From positions 62,001 through 126,000 of the forward strand of contig NZ_CBDFIX010000001.1 in the NCBI RefSeq assembly GCF_965248315.1: a stretch of 64,000 nt of DNA, written 5' to 3'. The DNA comes from Ulvibacterium sp965248315 (lineage in GTDB: Bacteria; Bacteroidota; Bacteroidia; Flavobacteriales; Flavobacteriaceae). Under the pieces are notes generated by a model. That model saw only the letters and a program-made list of their open reading frames with translations. It was not told the origin of the DNA and did not search any database. The position numbers and the translations under genes were made by a program. Below, one piece after another: positions 52,562 through 60,755 of the stretch (positions are counted from its first letter, which is position 1; every line of letters starts with the position of its first letter).

Positions 52562-52839
52562 TTTTAGAAGTGGCTGTTTTGAATATTAGGCAAGGTTTGT
52601 CTGAAGAATTTGAACAAAGTTTTGCTCAAGCCGCTCGGCTAATTGCCAAAACAAAAGGGTATGGCTCGCATGAGCTTAAAAAATGTATTGAAATAGAAGA
52701 TCAATATATATTATTGGTGAATTGGGAAACTTTAAAAAATCATGAGGTTGACTTTCGGCAATCTTCGGATTATCAAGAATGGAGTAAACTTTTGCATCAT
52801 TTTTATGAACCTTTTCCAGAAGTATTACATTATTATTAA
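52558..52839 (+). CDS. Antibiotic-biosynthesis-monooxygenase-like (ABM) domain protein
   Basis: A 93-residue protein with the dimeric ferredoxin-like ABM fold: short first strand ILEVAVLNIRQG, helix EEFEQSFAQAARLIAKTKGYGSHELKKCIE, strand YILLVNWETL, and helix HEVDFRQSSDYQEWSKLLHHFYEP. Such domains include quinol monooxygenases and heme-degrading enzymes, but many have no assigned role; no function can be given here. It overlaps metH1 by 4 nt (ATGA) and metH2 by 1 nt (TAATG), so all three proteins are translated in a coupled way and likely act together. Confidence 0.85.
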   Translation: MILEVAVLNIRQGLSEEFEQSFAQAARLIAKTKGYGSHELKKCIEIEDQYILLVNWETLKNHEVDFRQSSDYQEWSKLLHHFYEPFPEVLHYY

Positions 52840-55529
52840 TGACAGAAACAAAACCAAAATATCTTAAACTATCAGGTCTTGAACCACTAGTAGTAACTCC
52901 GGAAAGCAATTTCATTAATGTGGGGGAGCGAACCAATGTGGCTGGTTCCAAGAAGTTTCTTCGATTGATAAAAGAGGAGAAGTTTGAAGAAGCCTTGGAT
53001 GTGGCTCGAGATCAGGTGGAAGGCGGTGCCCAGATTATAGACATCAATATGGATGACGGACTTATCGATGGGAAGGAGGCCATGGTTAAGTTCCTCAATC
53101 TGATAGTTGCCGAACCTGATATTGCTCGCGTACCCATTATGATAGATAGTTCTAAATGGGATATCATAGAAGCTGGCCTACAGGTAGTTCAGGGAAAATG
53201 CGTGGTGAATTCCATTAGCCTAAAGGAAGGCGAGGCTGAGTTTATTCAGCATGCAAAGTTGATAAAACGTTATGGAGCGGCTGTTATCGTAATGGCTTTT
53301 GATGAAGTAGGACAGGCCGATAATTATGACCGCCGTATCGAGATTTCCAAGCGATCGTACGATATTTTAGTAAATGAGGTGGCTTTTCCCCCGGAAGATA
53401 TCATTTTTGACCTCAATATATTCCCAGTCGCTACGGGAATGGACGAACACAAACGTAATGCATTGGATTTCATCGAAGCTACCAAATGGGTTCGGGAAAA
53501 CCTACCCCATTGCAGCGTTAGCGGAGGAGTGAGCAACGTTTCGTTTTCGTTTCGAGGCAATAACCCGGTTAGAGAGGCCATGCACTCTGTGTTCCTATAC
53601 CATGCCATAAAATCCGGGATGAACATGGGTATTGTAAATCCCACCATGTTGGAGGTCTATGATGATATTCCCAAAGACTTATTGGAGCACGTGGAAGATG
53701 TCATTTTGAACCGAAGGGATGATGCCACGGAACGTTTGTTGGATTTTGCCGAAACTGTTGTTGGCAAGGCCAAGGAAAGCAAGGTAGACCTATCATGGCG
53801 GGAGGAGCCCTTACAGGAAAGGATTACACGTGCCTTGGTAAAGGGAATTGACCAATATATTGAAGCAGACGTGGAAGCTGCACGGCAAAGTGTCAATAAA
53901 CCTATTGAAGTCATTGAAGGTCATTTGATGACTGGAATGAACGTGGTCGGCGATCTTTTCGGGAGCGGAAAAATGTTCTTGCCTCAGGTGGTAAAATCGG
54001 CAAGGGTTATGAAAAAGGCTGTTGCTTACCTTCTTCCATTTATTGAGGAAGAGAAATTAAAAAACCCTCAAGTTGGGAATTCCAATTCAGCCGGAAAAAT
54101 ATTAATGGCGACAGTCAAAGGCGATGTGCACGATATCGGGAAGAATATTGTAAGTGTAGTTTTGGCCTGTAACAACTATGAAATAGTGGATTTAGGGGTA
54201 ATGGTACCTCCGGAGAAGATAATTAAGACTGCTATTGAAGAAAGGGTCGATGTAATAGGATTAAGTGGATTGATTACGCCGTCACTGGATGAAATGGTTC
54301 ATCTTGCCAAGGAAATGGAACGTCAGGATTTTAAGGTTCCTTTGTTGATTGGAGGAGCCACAACCAGCAAAGCACATACGGCTGTAAAAATAGATCCGCA
54401 ATACAAGAATGCAGTGGTACACGTCAACGACGCATCACGTGCCGTTACTGTTGTGGGTGATTTGCTTCAAAAGGAAACTTCGCAAACCTATAAGAATGGT
54501 ATTAAGGAAGATTATGAGGAATTCCGGGATAAATTTCTAAAACGCACCAAGCAAAAAGAGTATTTGACCCTAAAGGGAGCACGGGACAATAAGTTCCAAA
54601 TTGATTGGACGGAAACCGAATTGATTGAACCTAACCATAAGGGCACACAGACTATCGAGAACTTGGATTTGTCCCTTTTAATAGATTATATCGATTGGAC
54701 ACCATTTTTCAGAAGTTGGGATTTACACGGAAAGTATCCAAATATTTTAACTGACGATGTTGTTGGTCAACAAGCAACTGAGTTATTTGAAGATGCCCAG
54801 GAAATGTTGGGAAAAATTGTAAACGAAAAGTTGTTAAAAGCAAAAGCGATTTTCGGATTGTTTCCTGCGAATACCATCAATACTGATGATATTGAAGTAT
54901 TGGCCAAGGACGGAAAATTTATTTTTAGAACATTGCGGCAACAATTAAAAAAGCGGGCCGGTGTCCCTAATTTTGCTTTATCCGATTTTATTGCTCCTAA
55001 AGAAATCGGTAAACAAGATTACATGGGTTGTTTTTGTGTAAGTACCGGATTCGGTACTTCGGAACTGGCTGCTGCATATGAAAAAGAGCATGACGATTAT
55101 AGTTCAATAATGGTGAAAGCACTAGCCGATCGTTTGGCGGAGGCTTTTGCGGAATACTTGCACAAGGAAGTAAGAACCCAATATTGGGGTTATGCAAATG
55201 ACGAAAATTTGAGCAACGAGGAATTGATTAAAGAATCGTATAAGGGGATACGCCCTGCACCGGGTTATCCGGCCTGTCCGGATCATCTGGAAAAATTAAC
55301 GATTTGGAAATTATTGGAAGTTGAGAAAAATATCGGCGTAAAGTTAACGGAAAGCTTGGCCATGTGGCCGGCGGCATCGGTCAGCGGATATTATTTTGGG
55401 CATTCAGAAGCAAGATATTTTGGACTTGGAAAAATAAAGGAGGATCAAGTTAAGGATTTTGCCGAACGAAAGGAGATATCATTTGAAGAAGCAAGCAAAT
55501 GGCTAGCACCTAACATAGCAGATGATTGA
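52839..55529 (+). CDS. metH: Methionine synthase, folate/cobalamin/SAM-domain half
   Basis: Residues about 1-270 pterin-binding TIM barrel (FINVGERTNVAGSKKF, IDINMDDGL, GGVSNVSFSFRGNN), about 330-570 cobalamin cap and B12-binding domain (VKGDVHDIGKNIV, with the ligand His, and LSGLITPSLDEM, GGATTSKAHTA), and about 585-896 the SAM-reactivation domain (RPAPGYPACPDH, ASVSGYYFGH). Transfers methyl from 5-methyl-THF to cob(I)alamin and on to homocysteine with the metH1 product. Start overlaps the ABM-gene stop by one base. Confidence 0.95.
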   Translation: MTETKPKYLKLSGLEPLVVTPESNFINVGERTNVAGSKKFLRLIKEEKFEEALDVARDQVEGGAQIIDINMDDGLIDGKEAMVKFLNLIVAEPDIARVPIMIDSSKWDIIEAGLQVVQGKCVVNSISLKEGEAEFIQHAKLIKRYGAAVIVMAFDEVGQADNYDRRIEISKRSYDILVNEVAFPPEDIIFDLNIFPVATGMDEHKRNALDFIEATKWVRENLPHCSVSGGVSNVSFSFRGNNPVREAMHSVFLYHAIKSGMNMGIVNPTMLEVYDDIPKDLLEHVEDVILNRRDDATERLLDFAETVVGKAKESKVDLSWREEPLQERITRALVKGIDQYIEADVEAARQSVNKPIEVIEGHLMTGMNVVGDLFGSGKMFLPQVVKSARVMKKAVAYLLPFIEEEKLKNPQVGNSNSAGKILMATVKGDVHDIGKNIVSVVLACNNYEIVDLGVMVPPEKIIKTAIEERVDVIGLSGLITPSLDEMVHLAKEMERQDFKVPLLIGGATTSKAHTAVKIDPQYKNAVVHVNDASRAVTVVGDLLQKETSQTYKNGIKEDYEEFRDKFLKRTKQKEYLTLKGARDNKFQIDWTETELIEPNHKGTQTIENLDLSLLIDYIDWTPFFRSWDLHGKYPNILTDDVVGQQATELFEDAQEMLGKIVNEKLLKAKAIFGLFPANTINTDDIEVLAKDGKFIFRTLRQQLKKRAGVPNFALSDFIAPKEIGKQDYMGCFCVSTGFGTSELAAAYEKEHDDYSSIMVKALADRLAEAFAEYLHKEVRTQYWGYANDENLSNEELIKESYKGIRPAPGYPACPDHLEKLTIWKLLEVEKNIGVKLTESLAMWPAASVSGYYFGHSEARYFGLGKIKEDQVKDFAERKEISFEEASKWLAPNIADD

Positions 55530-55574
55530 TATAAAAATAATATTGCACTGTAAGCTTGTAGCGGAATCTTTGCC

Positions 55575-55588
55575 CTGTCTTGGGACAG
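55575..55588 (+). repeat. Small GC-rich hairpin between metH2 and metF
   Basis: CTGTC-TTGG-GACAG, 46 nt after the metH2 stop. Not followed by a T run, so it does not look like a terminator; metF is probably still in the riboswitch-2 transcript. Confidence 0.4.
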
Positions 55589-55696
55589 CGGAGCTCCAAA
55601 ACCAAATATAGCAGAAACTAAATAGAATTAACAACCCTTTACTCGCTGCCCCAAAAAAGTCATGTAACCGAGCGTTAAGGGAGACAACCAAATAGA

Positions 55697-56650
55697 ATGA
55701 AAGTCACAGATCATATCAAAAAAGCAAATGGAAACACTCTATTTTCATTTGAAATCATACCCCCGGTAAAAGGGAGGAGCATTCAAGAACTATACAACAA
55801 CATTGATCCATTAATGGAATTTGAACCCCCATTTATAGACGTAACCACTTCTAGAGAAGAATATGTATACATTGATCGTGATGGACTGTTGGATAAAAAA
55901 CTTACCCGCATGCGTCCAGGTACCGTTGGTATTTGTGCCTCAATAAAACATAAATACGACGTGGATACGGTTCCTCATGTGCTTTGTGGAGGGTTTACCA
56001 AAGAGGAAACGGAATACCTTTTGGTAGATTGTCACTATCTGGGGATAGATAATGTAATGGCATTGCGAGGAGATGCCATGAAAGAGGAAAAATATTTTGA
56101 GCCTACCAAAGGTGGTCATCCCTATGCGATTGATCTGATTAGACAGATTCAAAACCTAAACTGTGGGGAATACCTCCATGAAGTTGTGGAAACGGATCAT
56201 TGCGCCGATTTCTGCATTGGTGCAGCCGGTTATCCTGAAAAACATTTGGAAGCCCCATCCCTAAAAACCGATTTGAAACGTTTAAAGGAAAAAGTGGATG
56301 CCGGGGCGGATTATGTGGTAACCCAGATGTTTTTTGACAACAAAAAGTATTTTGAATTTGTTAAGCAAGCTAGGGCAATAGGTATTGATGTCCCAATAAT
56401 TCCCGGAATTAAACCCATTGCGGTAAAAAGGCATTTGCAGCTATTACCACCAATATTCCGAATAGATTTGCCACAGGATCTTATTGATGCCGTGGAGGCC
56501 TGTAAGGACAATAAGGCGGTACGGCAAGTTGGCATAGAATGGGCTATAGAACAGTCCAAGGAACTAAAAGCGGCGGGCGTTCCGGTATTACATTATTACT
56601 CCATGGGAAAATCGGACAATATAAAAGCAATCGCAAAGGCGGTGTTTTAG
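55697..56650 (+). CDS. metF: Methylenetetrahydrofolate reductase
   Basis: Makes 5-methyl-THF, the methyl donor of MetH. The 317-residue flavoprotein has FSFEIIPPVKGRSIQELY, the FAD/folate-binding RGDAMKEEKYFEP, FCIGAAGYPEKH, DYVVTQMFFDNKKYF and PIIPGIKPI. Length typical for the bacterial catalytic domain. About 167 nt after metH2; probably in the same riboswitch-controlled unit. Confidence 0.95.
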   Translation: MKVTDHIKKANGNTLFSFEIIPPVKGRSIQELYNNIDPLMEFEPPFIDVTTSREEYVYIDRDGLLDKKLTRMRPGTVGICASIKHKYDVDTVPHVLCGGFTKEETEYLLVDCHYLGIDNVMALRGDAMKEEKYFEPTKGGHPYAIDLIRQIQNLNCGEYLHEVVETDHCADFCIGAAGYPEKHLEAPSLKTDLKRLKEKVDAGADYVVTQMFFDNKKYFEFVKQARAIGIDVPIIPGIKPIAVKRHLQLLPPIFRIDLPQDLIDAVEACKDNKAVRQVGIEWAIEQSKELKAAGVPVLHYYSMGKSDNIKAIAKAVF

Positions 56651-56653
56651 GTC

Positions 56654-56695
56654 TGTTAGATGTTGGATGTTAGATGTTGGATGTTGGATGTTAGA
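56654..56695 (+). repeat. Tandem heptamer repeat TGTTRGA x6
   Basis: Six exact 7-nt units: TGTTAGA, TGTTGGA, TGTTAGA, TGTTGGA, TGTTGGA, TGTTAGA, directly after the metF stop. Non-coding. Such short arrays can vary in copy number between strains. Confidence 0.9.
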
Positions 56696-56788
56696 TTTGA
56701 TCCTGAGGTTTTGAAATTTACTATTGCAACTGCTCACCGCCTACTTCTTTAGTTTCGTGCCAGTTTTAAATTTGTTTTAGTACTTCCA

Positions 56789-56799
56789 ACTTCGCACTT
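56789..56799 (+). repeat. Left member of inverted repeat flanking the PagL-type gene
   Basis: ACTTCGCACTT, whose exact reverse complement AAGTGCGAAGT lies at 57966-57976. The surrounding bases 56780-56850 are a degenerate series of CTTC/TTCG-type words, typical of flavobacterial intergenic repeats. Confidence 0.75.
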
Positions 56800-56868
56800 C
56801 GCCTTTTGTGGAGTGTATTTCCCACTTCTAATTTCGTATTTCCTATTTCGTGGTTACCTTTACATTCC

Positions 56869-57966
56869 ATGAACCAAAGGTTAATCCCCATTTTTTTGAT
56901 TTTGGCCTCATTTTCGTTCGCCCAAGATACGGATAGTCCTAAAAGATTTACTTTGGATATTGACCCGTTTTATGGTTCTATCCTCCTACATAATCCTGAT
57001 ATTACCCATTTAATAACCGAGCATCCCACGGGCTTTATTGTCGGATTCAATCAAAAAACCTTTGGCGATAAAGAATGGCAGCAACTGTACAACTATCCGG
57101 ACATCGGGTACTCCTTCGTGTACCAAAATATGAACAATAGTACTTTGGGTGAGAATTTTGGCTTATATGCCCACTATAACTTCTATTTTTTCAAGCGGAA
57201 TTTACAGCTTCGGATAGGACAGGGTATTGTCTACAATACCAACCCCTACGATAAAAATCAAAACTTTCGCAACAATGCCTACGGATCCCACTTGTTAAGC
57301 TCCACGTACCTAATGTTGAATTATAATAAGGAAAACATATTTAAGCGGTTGGGTTTTAAGGCAGGGATTTCCCTTGTACATTATTCCAATGCCAATTTTA
57401 GGGCACCTAATACCTCCACCAATACCTTGGCCTTTAATGCCGGACTTACATATACCTTGGGTGATGATGGAGAAGTAGAGTACATCAGAAGGGAAAAAGA
57501 GAAAGTTACGGAACCTATTCGCTATAATGTTGCATTTCGTATGGGACTTAATGAAAGCGATGTTATCGATTTGGGCCAATATGGATTCCTTATTTTTTCT
57601 GGTTATGCGGATAAACGACTTGGGAGAAAGAGTGCCGTCCAATTCGGGGCGGATATCTTCTTTTCCAATTTCCTTAAGGAATTGATTCGATTCCAGAGTA
57701 CTTCCTTTCCAGAAATGGGAGTAGAGGAAAATACGGATTATAAAAGGGCAGGATTGTTTTTGGGACATGAGCTTTTTATCAATAAAATGTCCGTTGTAGC
57801 CCAATTGGGATATTATATATATTATCCTTTCGATTTTGAGGGACGTATGTACAATCGAATAGGCCTAAAACGTTATTTTGGAAGAAAAGTTTTTGGCGCA
57901 TTAACCCTAAAATCCCATGGAGCCAAGGCCGAAGCATTGGAATTTGGAGTAGGGATTAGATTGTAA
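56869..57966 (+). CDS. Acyloxyacyl hydrolase (PagL-like lipid A 3-O-deacylase)
   Basis: Outer-membrane beta-barrel hydrolase family that removes 3-O-linked acyl chains from lipid A. Signal peptide NQRLIPIFLILASFSFA, then about 345 residues of beta-strand pattern. The region LGFKAGISLVHYSNANFRAPNTSTNTL has the conserved H-Y-SNA-F motif (catalytic His-Ser of the PagL class). Twice the length of Pseudomonas PagL (about 150-170 residues), as is usual for Bacteroidota homologues with an N-terminal extension. Start at 56869 (upstream frame has no protein character). Flanked by short inverted repeats. Confidence 0.85.
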   Translation: MNQRLIPIFLILASFSFAQDTDSPKRFTLDIDPFYGSILLHNPDITHLITEHPTGFIVGFNQKTFGDKEWQQLYNYPDIGYSFVYQNMNNSTLGENFGLYAHYNFYFFKRNLQLRIGQGIVYNTNPYDKNQNFRNNAYGSHLLSSTYLMLNYNKENIFKRLGFKAGISLVHYSNANFRAPNTSTNTLAFNAGLTYTLGDDGEVEYIRREKEKVTEPIRYNVAFRMGLNESDVIDLGQYGFLIFSGYADKRLGRKSAVQFGADIFFSNFLKELIRFQSTSFPEMGVEENTDYKRAGLFLGHELFINKMSVVAQLGYYIYYPFDFEGRMYNRIGLKRYFGRKVFGALTLKSHGAKAEALEFGVGIRL

Positions 57967-57976
57967 AGTGCGAAGT
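57966..57976 (+). repeat. Right member of inverted repeat flanking the PagL-type gene
   Basis: AAGTGCGAAGT, exact reverse complement of the copy at 56789. Begins at the last base of the gene's stop codon. Confidence 0.75.
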
Positions 57977-58006
57977 GCAGAATAAAGAGATGCAAAAACC
58001 AAAGTT

Positions 58007-58807
58007 TTGAAATTAAAAATTTGGAATCTGGGATTTTTAGGTAGTATAAAATACCGTTTGAGGCTATTGCCAGTTTTGGTATTCTGTGCATTTCAATCTG
58101 CCTGTAATTCGGAAAACGTTCCAGATTGTCTTCAAAATGCTGGTGATATTATCCGAGAAGAAGTTATGCTTCCCAACTTTTCTAAAATTACCGTTTTTGA
58201 AAATGTAAATGTGGTAGTAAAGCAAGGTGATACCCAAAAGGTAGAAATAGAAACCGGTGAATTTCTTAGGGAAGAGGTGACGGCCACCTTGGAAGGCGAC
58301 CGATTACTATTGCGCAATGAAAACGGATGTAACTTTTTTCGAGAGTATGGGTTGACTACGGTATATGTTACCTCTCCCAATATTTCCGAGATTCGAAGTA
58401 GTACGGGTTTTCCTATTCGGAGCGATGGGATATTGGCCTATCCAAGTCTTACTTTATTGTCCGAAAGCTTTGTAAACCCTGAAACAGAAACCACGGATGG
58501 CGAATTTGATCTGGAAGTAGATTCTGAAAACGTAAGTGTAGCCGCTAATGGTATCGCCTATTTCAGATTAAGAGGAGCGGTGCAAAACCTTAACCTCAAT
58601 ATTGCAGCGGGAGATTCTAGAATCGAAGCAGAAAACTTAATGGCAGAAAATATCACATTGAACCATAGAGGTTCCAACGATATGCTCATCAATCCACAAT
58701 TGTCTCTGACAGGGGTAATTAGAGGTACAGGAGATGTTATCAGTTTTAACAGACCTGCCGAGGTTGCCGTGGAGGAGATTTTTAATGGACGATTGATTTT
58801 TCAATAA
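58007..58807 (+). CDS. Head-GIN-domain putative lipoprotein (DUF2807)
   Basis: Exported protein of up to 266 residues with a beta-helical GIN/DUF2807 domain: FSKITVFENVNVVVKQGDTQKVEIE and repeated N/D-rich turns toward the C-terminus. The segment RLRLLPVLVFCAFQSAC is a lipoprotein signal with a cysteine in the lipobox. There is no ATG before the signal: the frame begins with TTG at 58007; the natural start would be ATA at 58046 (IKYRLRLLP...), where a methionine is expected, or the TTG at 58058. Function unknown; such proteins are envelope adhesins or scaffolds by inference. Confidence 0.75.
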   Translation: MKLKIWNLGFLGSIKYRLRLLPVLVFCAFQSACNSENVPDCLQNAGDIIREEVMLPNFSKITVFENVNVVVKQGDTQKVEIETGEFLREEVTATLEGDRLLLRNENGCNFFREYGLTTVYVTSPNISEIRSSTGFPIRSDGILAYPSLTLLSESFVNPETETTDGEFDLEVDSENVSVAANGIAYFRLRGAVQNLNLNIAAGDSRIEAENLMAENITLNHRGSNDMLINPQLSLTGVIRGTGDVISFNRPAEVAVEEIFNGRLIFQ

Positions 58808-58814
58808 CCACTGA

Positions 58815-59936
58815 ATGAAACCTATCCTCAAACTCCTTAAAAATTTCATGTCCCAAAAAAAGGTGTTGGGGAACGTTAGTGAATTACAAGGCTTGGCCAA
58901 GGCAGATGCCCTTTTAGCAACCTTGGTCAATGAATACAAGGTGCCAGGTATTTCCATCACTGTCTTAAAGCAAGGTGAAGTCCTGTTACGGAAAGGATAT
59001 GGATATGCGGATTTGGACCAAAAAACTCGAGTAGAGCCCACAAAGACCATTTTTCGTATTGCAAGTGCCTCCAAACCCATAGCAGCAACTGCCTTGGCTC
59101 ATATGGTCCATGAAGGTATTATGGATCTAGACACCTCATTTTATGCGTATGTGCCGTACTTCCCTAGAAAACAATGGGACTTTACCATTCGTCAATTGGC
59201 GGGCCATACTGCTGGCATTCGAGGGTATCGCGGAAAGGAGTATGGACTCAACAAATCGTATTCCATAAAGGAAAGTATTACAATTTTTAAAGACGATGAT
59301 TTGCTCTTTCAACCTGGAACGGATTATCACTACAATAGCTTTGATTGGGTATTGATCTCGCTTGCCATGCAAGAGGCCAGTGGTATGGCCTTTGAGGATT
59401 GTGTAAAACAAAAAGTACTCTTACCCCTAGGAATGCGCCATACTTTTCCAGAGTATCCTGCAGATCATAGTTTTTGGGCCTTGGGAGAGAGGGGAACTTC
59501 TCTTGATTTCAACCTTACAAGTTTTTACTCCAAAAATCGCCATGGCTTTCGAAAGTCCATTCCGGTGAACAACTATTACAAAATGGCAGGAGGGGGTTAT
59601 CTTTCTACTGCGGAAGATATTGCAAAGTTGGGCCAGGCCTATTTAGATGGCAAAATTTTCAGCAATGAAGTAGTATCACAATTTTTAACCTCTGGAAAGA
59701 TTAATGGCAATCCTACCTATTATGGTTTGGGCTGGGAGGCTAGTGAAGATCAGAGTGGGAGGCCTTTTTATGGGCATAGGGGCAATGGTGTAGGGGGGTA
59801 TTCCAATTTTTTTGTTTACCCGGAGCAGCAGATGGTGTTCGCCATTTTGGTAAACTGCACGGATCCCAAGGTACAAACCGAGTTGGATGAGGTGGTGGAT
59901 ATTCTATCAAATTTGCATGCCTCCCGGAATTTATAG
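58815..59936 (+). CDS. Serine hydrolase, class C beta-lactamase family
   Basis: A 373-residue protein with the penicillin-binding/beta-lactamase C fold: active-site SxxK in IASASKPIAATALAH, second motif HYNSFDWVLIS (YxS-like as in LACTB, rather than YxN), and third motif HRGNGVGGYSN (HxG). No obvious signal peptide; the N-terminus KPILKLLKNF is basic. Such enzymes are peptidases or esterases more often than true lactamases. Directly after the GIN-domain gene (7-nt gap) and its end overlaps the LuxR gene start. Confidence 0.86.
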   Translation: MKPILKLLKNFMSQKKVLGNVSELQGLAKADALLATLVNEYKVPGISITVLKQGEVLLRKGYGYADLDQKTRVEPTKTIFRIASASKPIAATALAHMVHEGIMDLDTSFYAYVPYFPRKQWDFTIRQLAGHTAGIRGYRGKEYGLNKSYSIKESITIFKDDDLLFQPGTDYHYNSFDWVLISLAMQEASGMAFEDCVKQKVLLPLGMRHTFPEYPADHSFWALGERGTSLDFNLTSFYSKNRHGFRKSIPVNNYYKMAGGGYLSTAEDIAKLGQAYLDGKIFSNEVVSQFLTSGKINGNPTYYGLGWEASEDQSGRPFYGHRGNGVGGYSNFFVYPEQQMVFAILVNCTDPKVQTELDEVVDILSNLHASRNL

Positions 59937-60675
59937 AAATTTAGACAAATCAATTAAGAGTTTGAGAGTTTTAGCTGCATATGGATTGGTTTTCTGTTTT
60001 TGGGCAACGGTAAATTTATACGCCCAGACGGATACTATGAATTTGGATAACTACGTTGAGGGAATTGAGGACGATCATAGCAATCTTGAAATCGGGGAAT
60101 GGAAGAAATTAAAGTACTTCGAAACACGGTTAAATGCTTCAACATCTACTCAAGAGGTGCAAGAATCGGAATTTAGGGATTACGCACGCGATTCGATCAA
60201 AATATTGAGGGTAAAATTACTGGCGATCAAATTCTTGGAAAATAAAAACCTACTTGAATTGGATATTACTGAAAATCCCGACTACTATGTGGCTCTTCTT
60301 ACAAAACTTAAGAAAAGCAACATAAATCGCTCGGAATACCTCTTTTTGGAAAACAAACTAGCCTTTTTGACCACGGAGGTAGTAGAAAACAAATACAAGA
60401 ACAGTAAGCTGGTCATTGGGTTGCTTGGATTTGTCAGTATTGGGCTAGTGTTAGTTGTTCTTTGGATGCGACGTAAAAGAAAAGGTTTGCCAATAGTAGG
60501 TTTAAGCAAACAGGAAAGGAATATTCATGGCCTTATTCTACAGGGCAAGAGCAACAAGGAAATTGCCAATGAACTTTTTATTAGCCTTAGCACGGTAAAA
60601 ACTCATATTACCAATATCTACAGCAAGTTACACGTATCCAGTCGTGAAGAATTGGTACAAAAACTACAAAATTAG
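59917..60675 (+). CDS. Membrane-tethered LuxR-type helix-turn-helix regulator
   Basis: A 252-residue protein. N-terminus has a hydrophobic segment (VLAAYGLVFCFWATVNLYAQ) that could be a signal peptide; then about 125 residues of charged helical sequence, a transmembrane helix (LVIGLLGFVSIGLVLVVLWM) with a basic RRKRK stop, and a cytosolic LuxR/GerE-type HTH: LSKQERNIHGLILQGKSNKEIANELFISLSTVKTHITNIYSKLHV. Thus a sensor-like periplasmic part is joined to a DNA-binding domain. The ATG at 59917 overlaps the serine hydrolase gene by 20 nt. Neither sensed signal nor targets are known. Confidence 0.85.
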   Translation: MPPGIYRNLDKSIKSLRVLAAYGLVFCFWATVNLYAQTDTMNLDNYVEGIEDDHSNLEIGEWKKLKYFETRLNASTSTQEVQESEFRDYARDSIKILRVKLLAIKFLENKNLLELDITENPDYYVALLTKLKKSNINRSEYLFLENKLAFLTTEVVENKYKNSKLVIGLLGFVSIGLVLVVLWMRRKRKGLPIVGLSKQERNIHGLILQGKSNKEIANELFISLSTVKTHITNIYSKLHVSSREELVQKLQN

Positions 60676-60679
60676 CACG

Positions 60680-60691
60680 GGTACTAGTACC
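60680..60691. repeat. 12-bp palindrome upstream of the GT117 gene
   Basis: GGTACTAGTACC, perfect palindrome just 5 nt after the LuxR-gene stop and 64 nt before the GT117 gene start. Possible regulator site. Confidence 0.6.
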
Positions 60692-60755
60692 TAAATCCGA
60701 CTACTTCACATACCATTCTATTCTTTTCCGAAGGTTCTTTGTAGGAAACTCTTAG

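Noticed and set aside
58815..59936. Serine hydrolase as an antibiotic-resistance beta-lactamase
   Set aside because: The second motif is YNS rather than YxN and there is no clear signal peptide; LACTB/esterase-like function is more likely.
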